Shown here: one piece after another, positions 5,694 to 6,154 of the stretch
Layout of the letters: every line of letters begins with the position of its first letter
How positions within the stretch are numbered: position 1 is the stretch's first letter
Assembly: GCA_900553475.1 (NCBI GenBank)
Contig: USEF01000101.1
Location: forward strand, 1-6,154
Direction: 5' to 3'
DNA: 6,154 bases
Source: an uncultured Collinsella sp.
GTDB lineage: Bacteria; Actinomycetota; Coriobacteriia; Coriobacteriales; Coriobacteriaceae
Made by a program: the position numbers and the translations under genes
Notes under the pieces: generated by a model
The model's input: only the letters and a program-made list of their open reading frames with translations
The model's database searches: none
Told to the model about the DNA's origin: nothing

Positions 5694-6154
5694 ATGGCAG
5701 ATTGCAAACGATATAAGGTGGCCGCGATCGATCTAGGAACGGTGTCGTCGCGGCTGGTGTTGGCCCAGGTCGAGGGCGGGTCGATCGTGGAATCGTCCAA
5801 GCACACCGAGATTACCGACTTGGGTGAGGGCGTGGACGCGACGGGCCGCTTTTGCGAGACGGCCGTTGAGCGCGTGCTCGCTGTGTGCCGGATGTTTGTG
5901 GACGAGGCTCGTGCCTTTGGGGCCGCGTGCATCTGCACCACCTGCACGAGCGCCGCGCGCGATGCGTCCAACGCCGCGCTGCTGCTGGACGGCCTGCGCG
6001 ATCTGGGGCTTGAGCCACAGGTGATTCCGGGCGAGGTCGAGGCACGCCTGACGTTTTTTGGCGTGGCGCACGACTTTGCCGGCGAACGCATTATCGTCGC
6101 CGATTCGGGCGGCGGATCCACGGAACTCGCGACGGGCGTGTACGCGCCGGAGCG
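5694..6154 (+). CDS. Exopolyphosphatase / guanosine pentaphosphatase (Ppx/GppA), N-terminal part
   Basis: The frame stays open to the window edge: 153 complete codons of an enzyme usually 300-500 residues long, so the 3' end is missing. Ppx/GppA enzymes release phosphate from polyphosphate or pppGpp, linking to the stringent response. The first ATPase-fold motif is AAIDLGTVSSRLVLA (about 10-24). Further family motifs are TTCTSAARDASN (about 82-93), GEVEARLTFFGV (about 113-124) and the second phosphate loop DSGGGSTEL. The Asn usual in the first loop (DLGTNS or DLGSNS) is Val here. The start is ATG at 5694 behind GGAGG (5679-5683), 10 bases upstream. It follows the ftsB-like gene by 20 bases and is probably co-transcribed. 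Whether it acts as Ppx or GppA cannot be told from this part. Confidence 0.9.
   Translation, partial: MADCKRYKVAAIDLGTVSSRLVLAQVEGGSIVESSKHTEITDLGEGVDATGRFCETAVERVLAVCRMFVDEARAFGAACICTTCTSAARDASNAALLLDGLRDLGLEPQVIPGEVEARLTFFGVAHDFAGERIIVADSGGGSTELATGVYAPE

Noticed and set aside
1..6154. Defence system, CRISPR array, prophage or mobile element
   Set aside because: No repeat-spacer pattern, transposase, integrase, toxin-antitoxin pair or terminal inverted repeats were found. Every substantial gene belongs to a known housekeeping or transport family.

Overview
The window reads as two different bacterial genomes joined inside one gene. Positions 1 to about 4020 look like a clostridial Firmicute, most like the Faecalibacterium/Subdoligranulum group: strong AGGAGG ribosome binding sites, AT-rich intergenic DNA with sigma-A type promoters, and leucine written almost only as CTG. 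Positions from about 4060 to the end look like a coriobacterial Actinobacterium, most like Collinsella: higher GC, heavy CTC and GTC use, and the actinobacterial gene order eno - ftsB/divIC-like - ppx/gppA. These taxon names come from memory of the protein families and codon style, not from a search.

Left part. On the minus strand lies a branched-chain-amino-acid type ABC transporter substrate-binding lipoprotein (141-1352), followed by an intrinsic terminator (31-78). Its 5' side carries two candidate promoters and, unusually, a terminator-like hairpin between promoter and gene. Upstream, also on the minus strand, is a MATE-family multidrug/Na+ antiporter (1626-3047) with its own promoter. 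A 363-base divergent intergenic region (3048-3410) holds the MATE promoter, a likely extended -10 promoter for enolase, and two palindromes that could be operators.

Join. Enolase (3411-4706) is one intact open frame with all catalytic residues. Codon choice switches abruptly at the conserved active-site motif GDEGGFAPN (about 4020-4050). Leu is CTG in 16 of 18 codons before it and 5 of 14 after it; Val is GTC in 1 of 18 before and 9 of 15 after. A chimeric metagenome assembly across a conserved stretch is the simplest reading. A true in-frame gene recombination is the exciting alternative and can be settled with reads.

Right part. Enolase ends in a strong terminator (4780-4811). A new extended -10 promoter then precedes a single-pass divisome protein of the FtsB/DivIC family (4903-5673) and, 20 bases on, an exopolyphosphatase/guanosine pentaphosphatase (Ppx/GppA) that runs off the window (5694-6154).

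I found no CRISPR array, RNA gene, insertion sequence, phage gene or defence system. All genes belong to ordinary housekeeping or transport families. The unusual element is the join.
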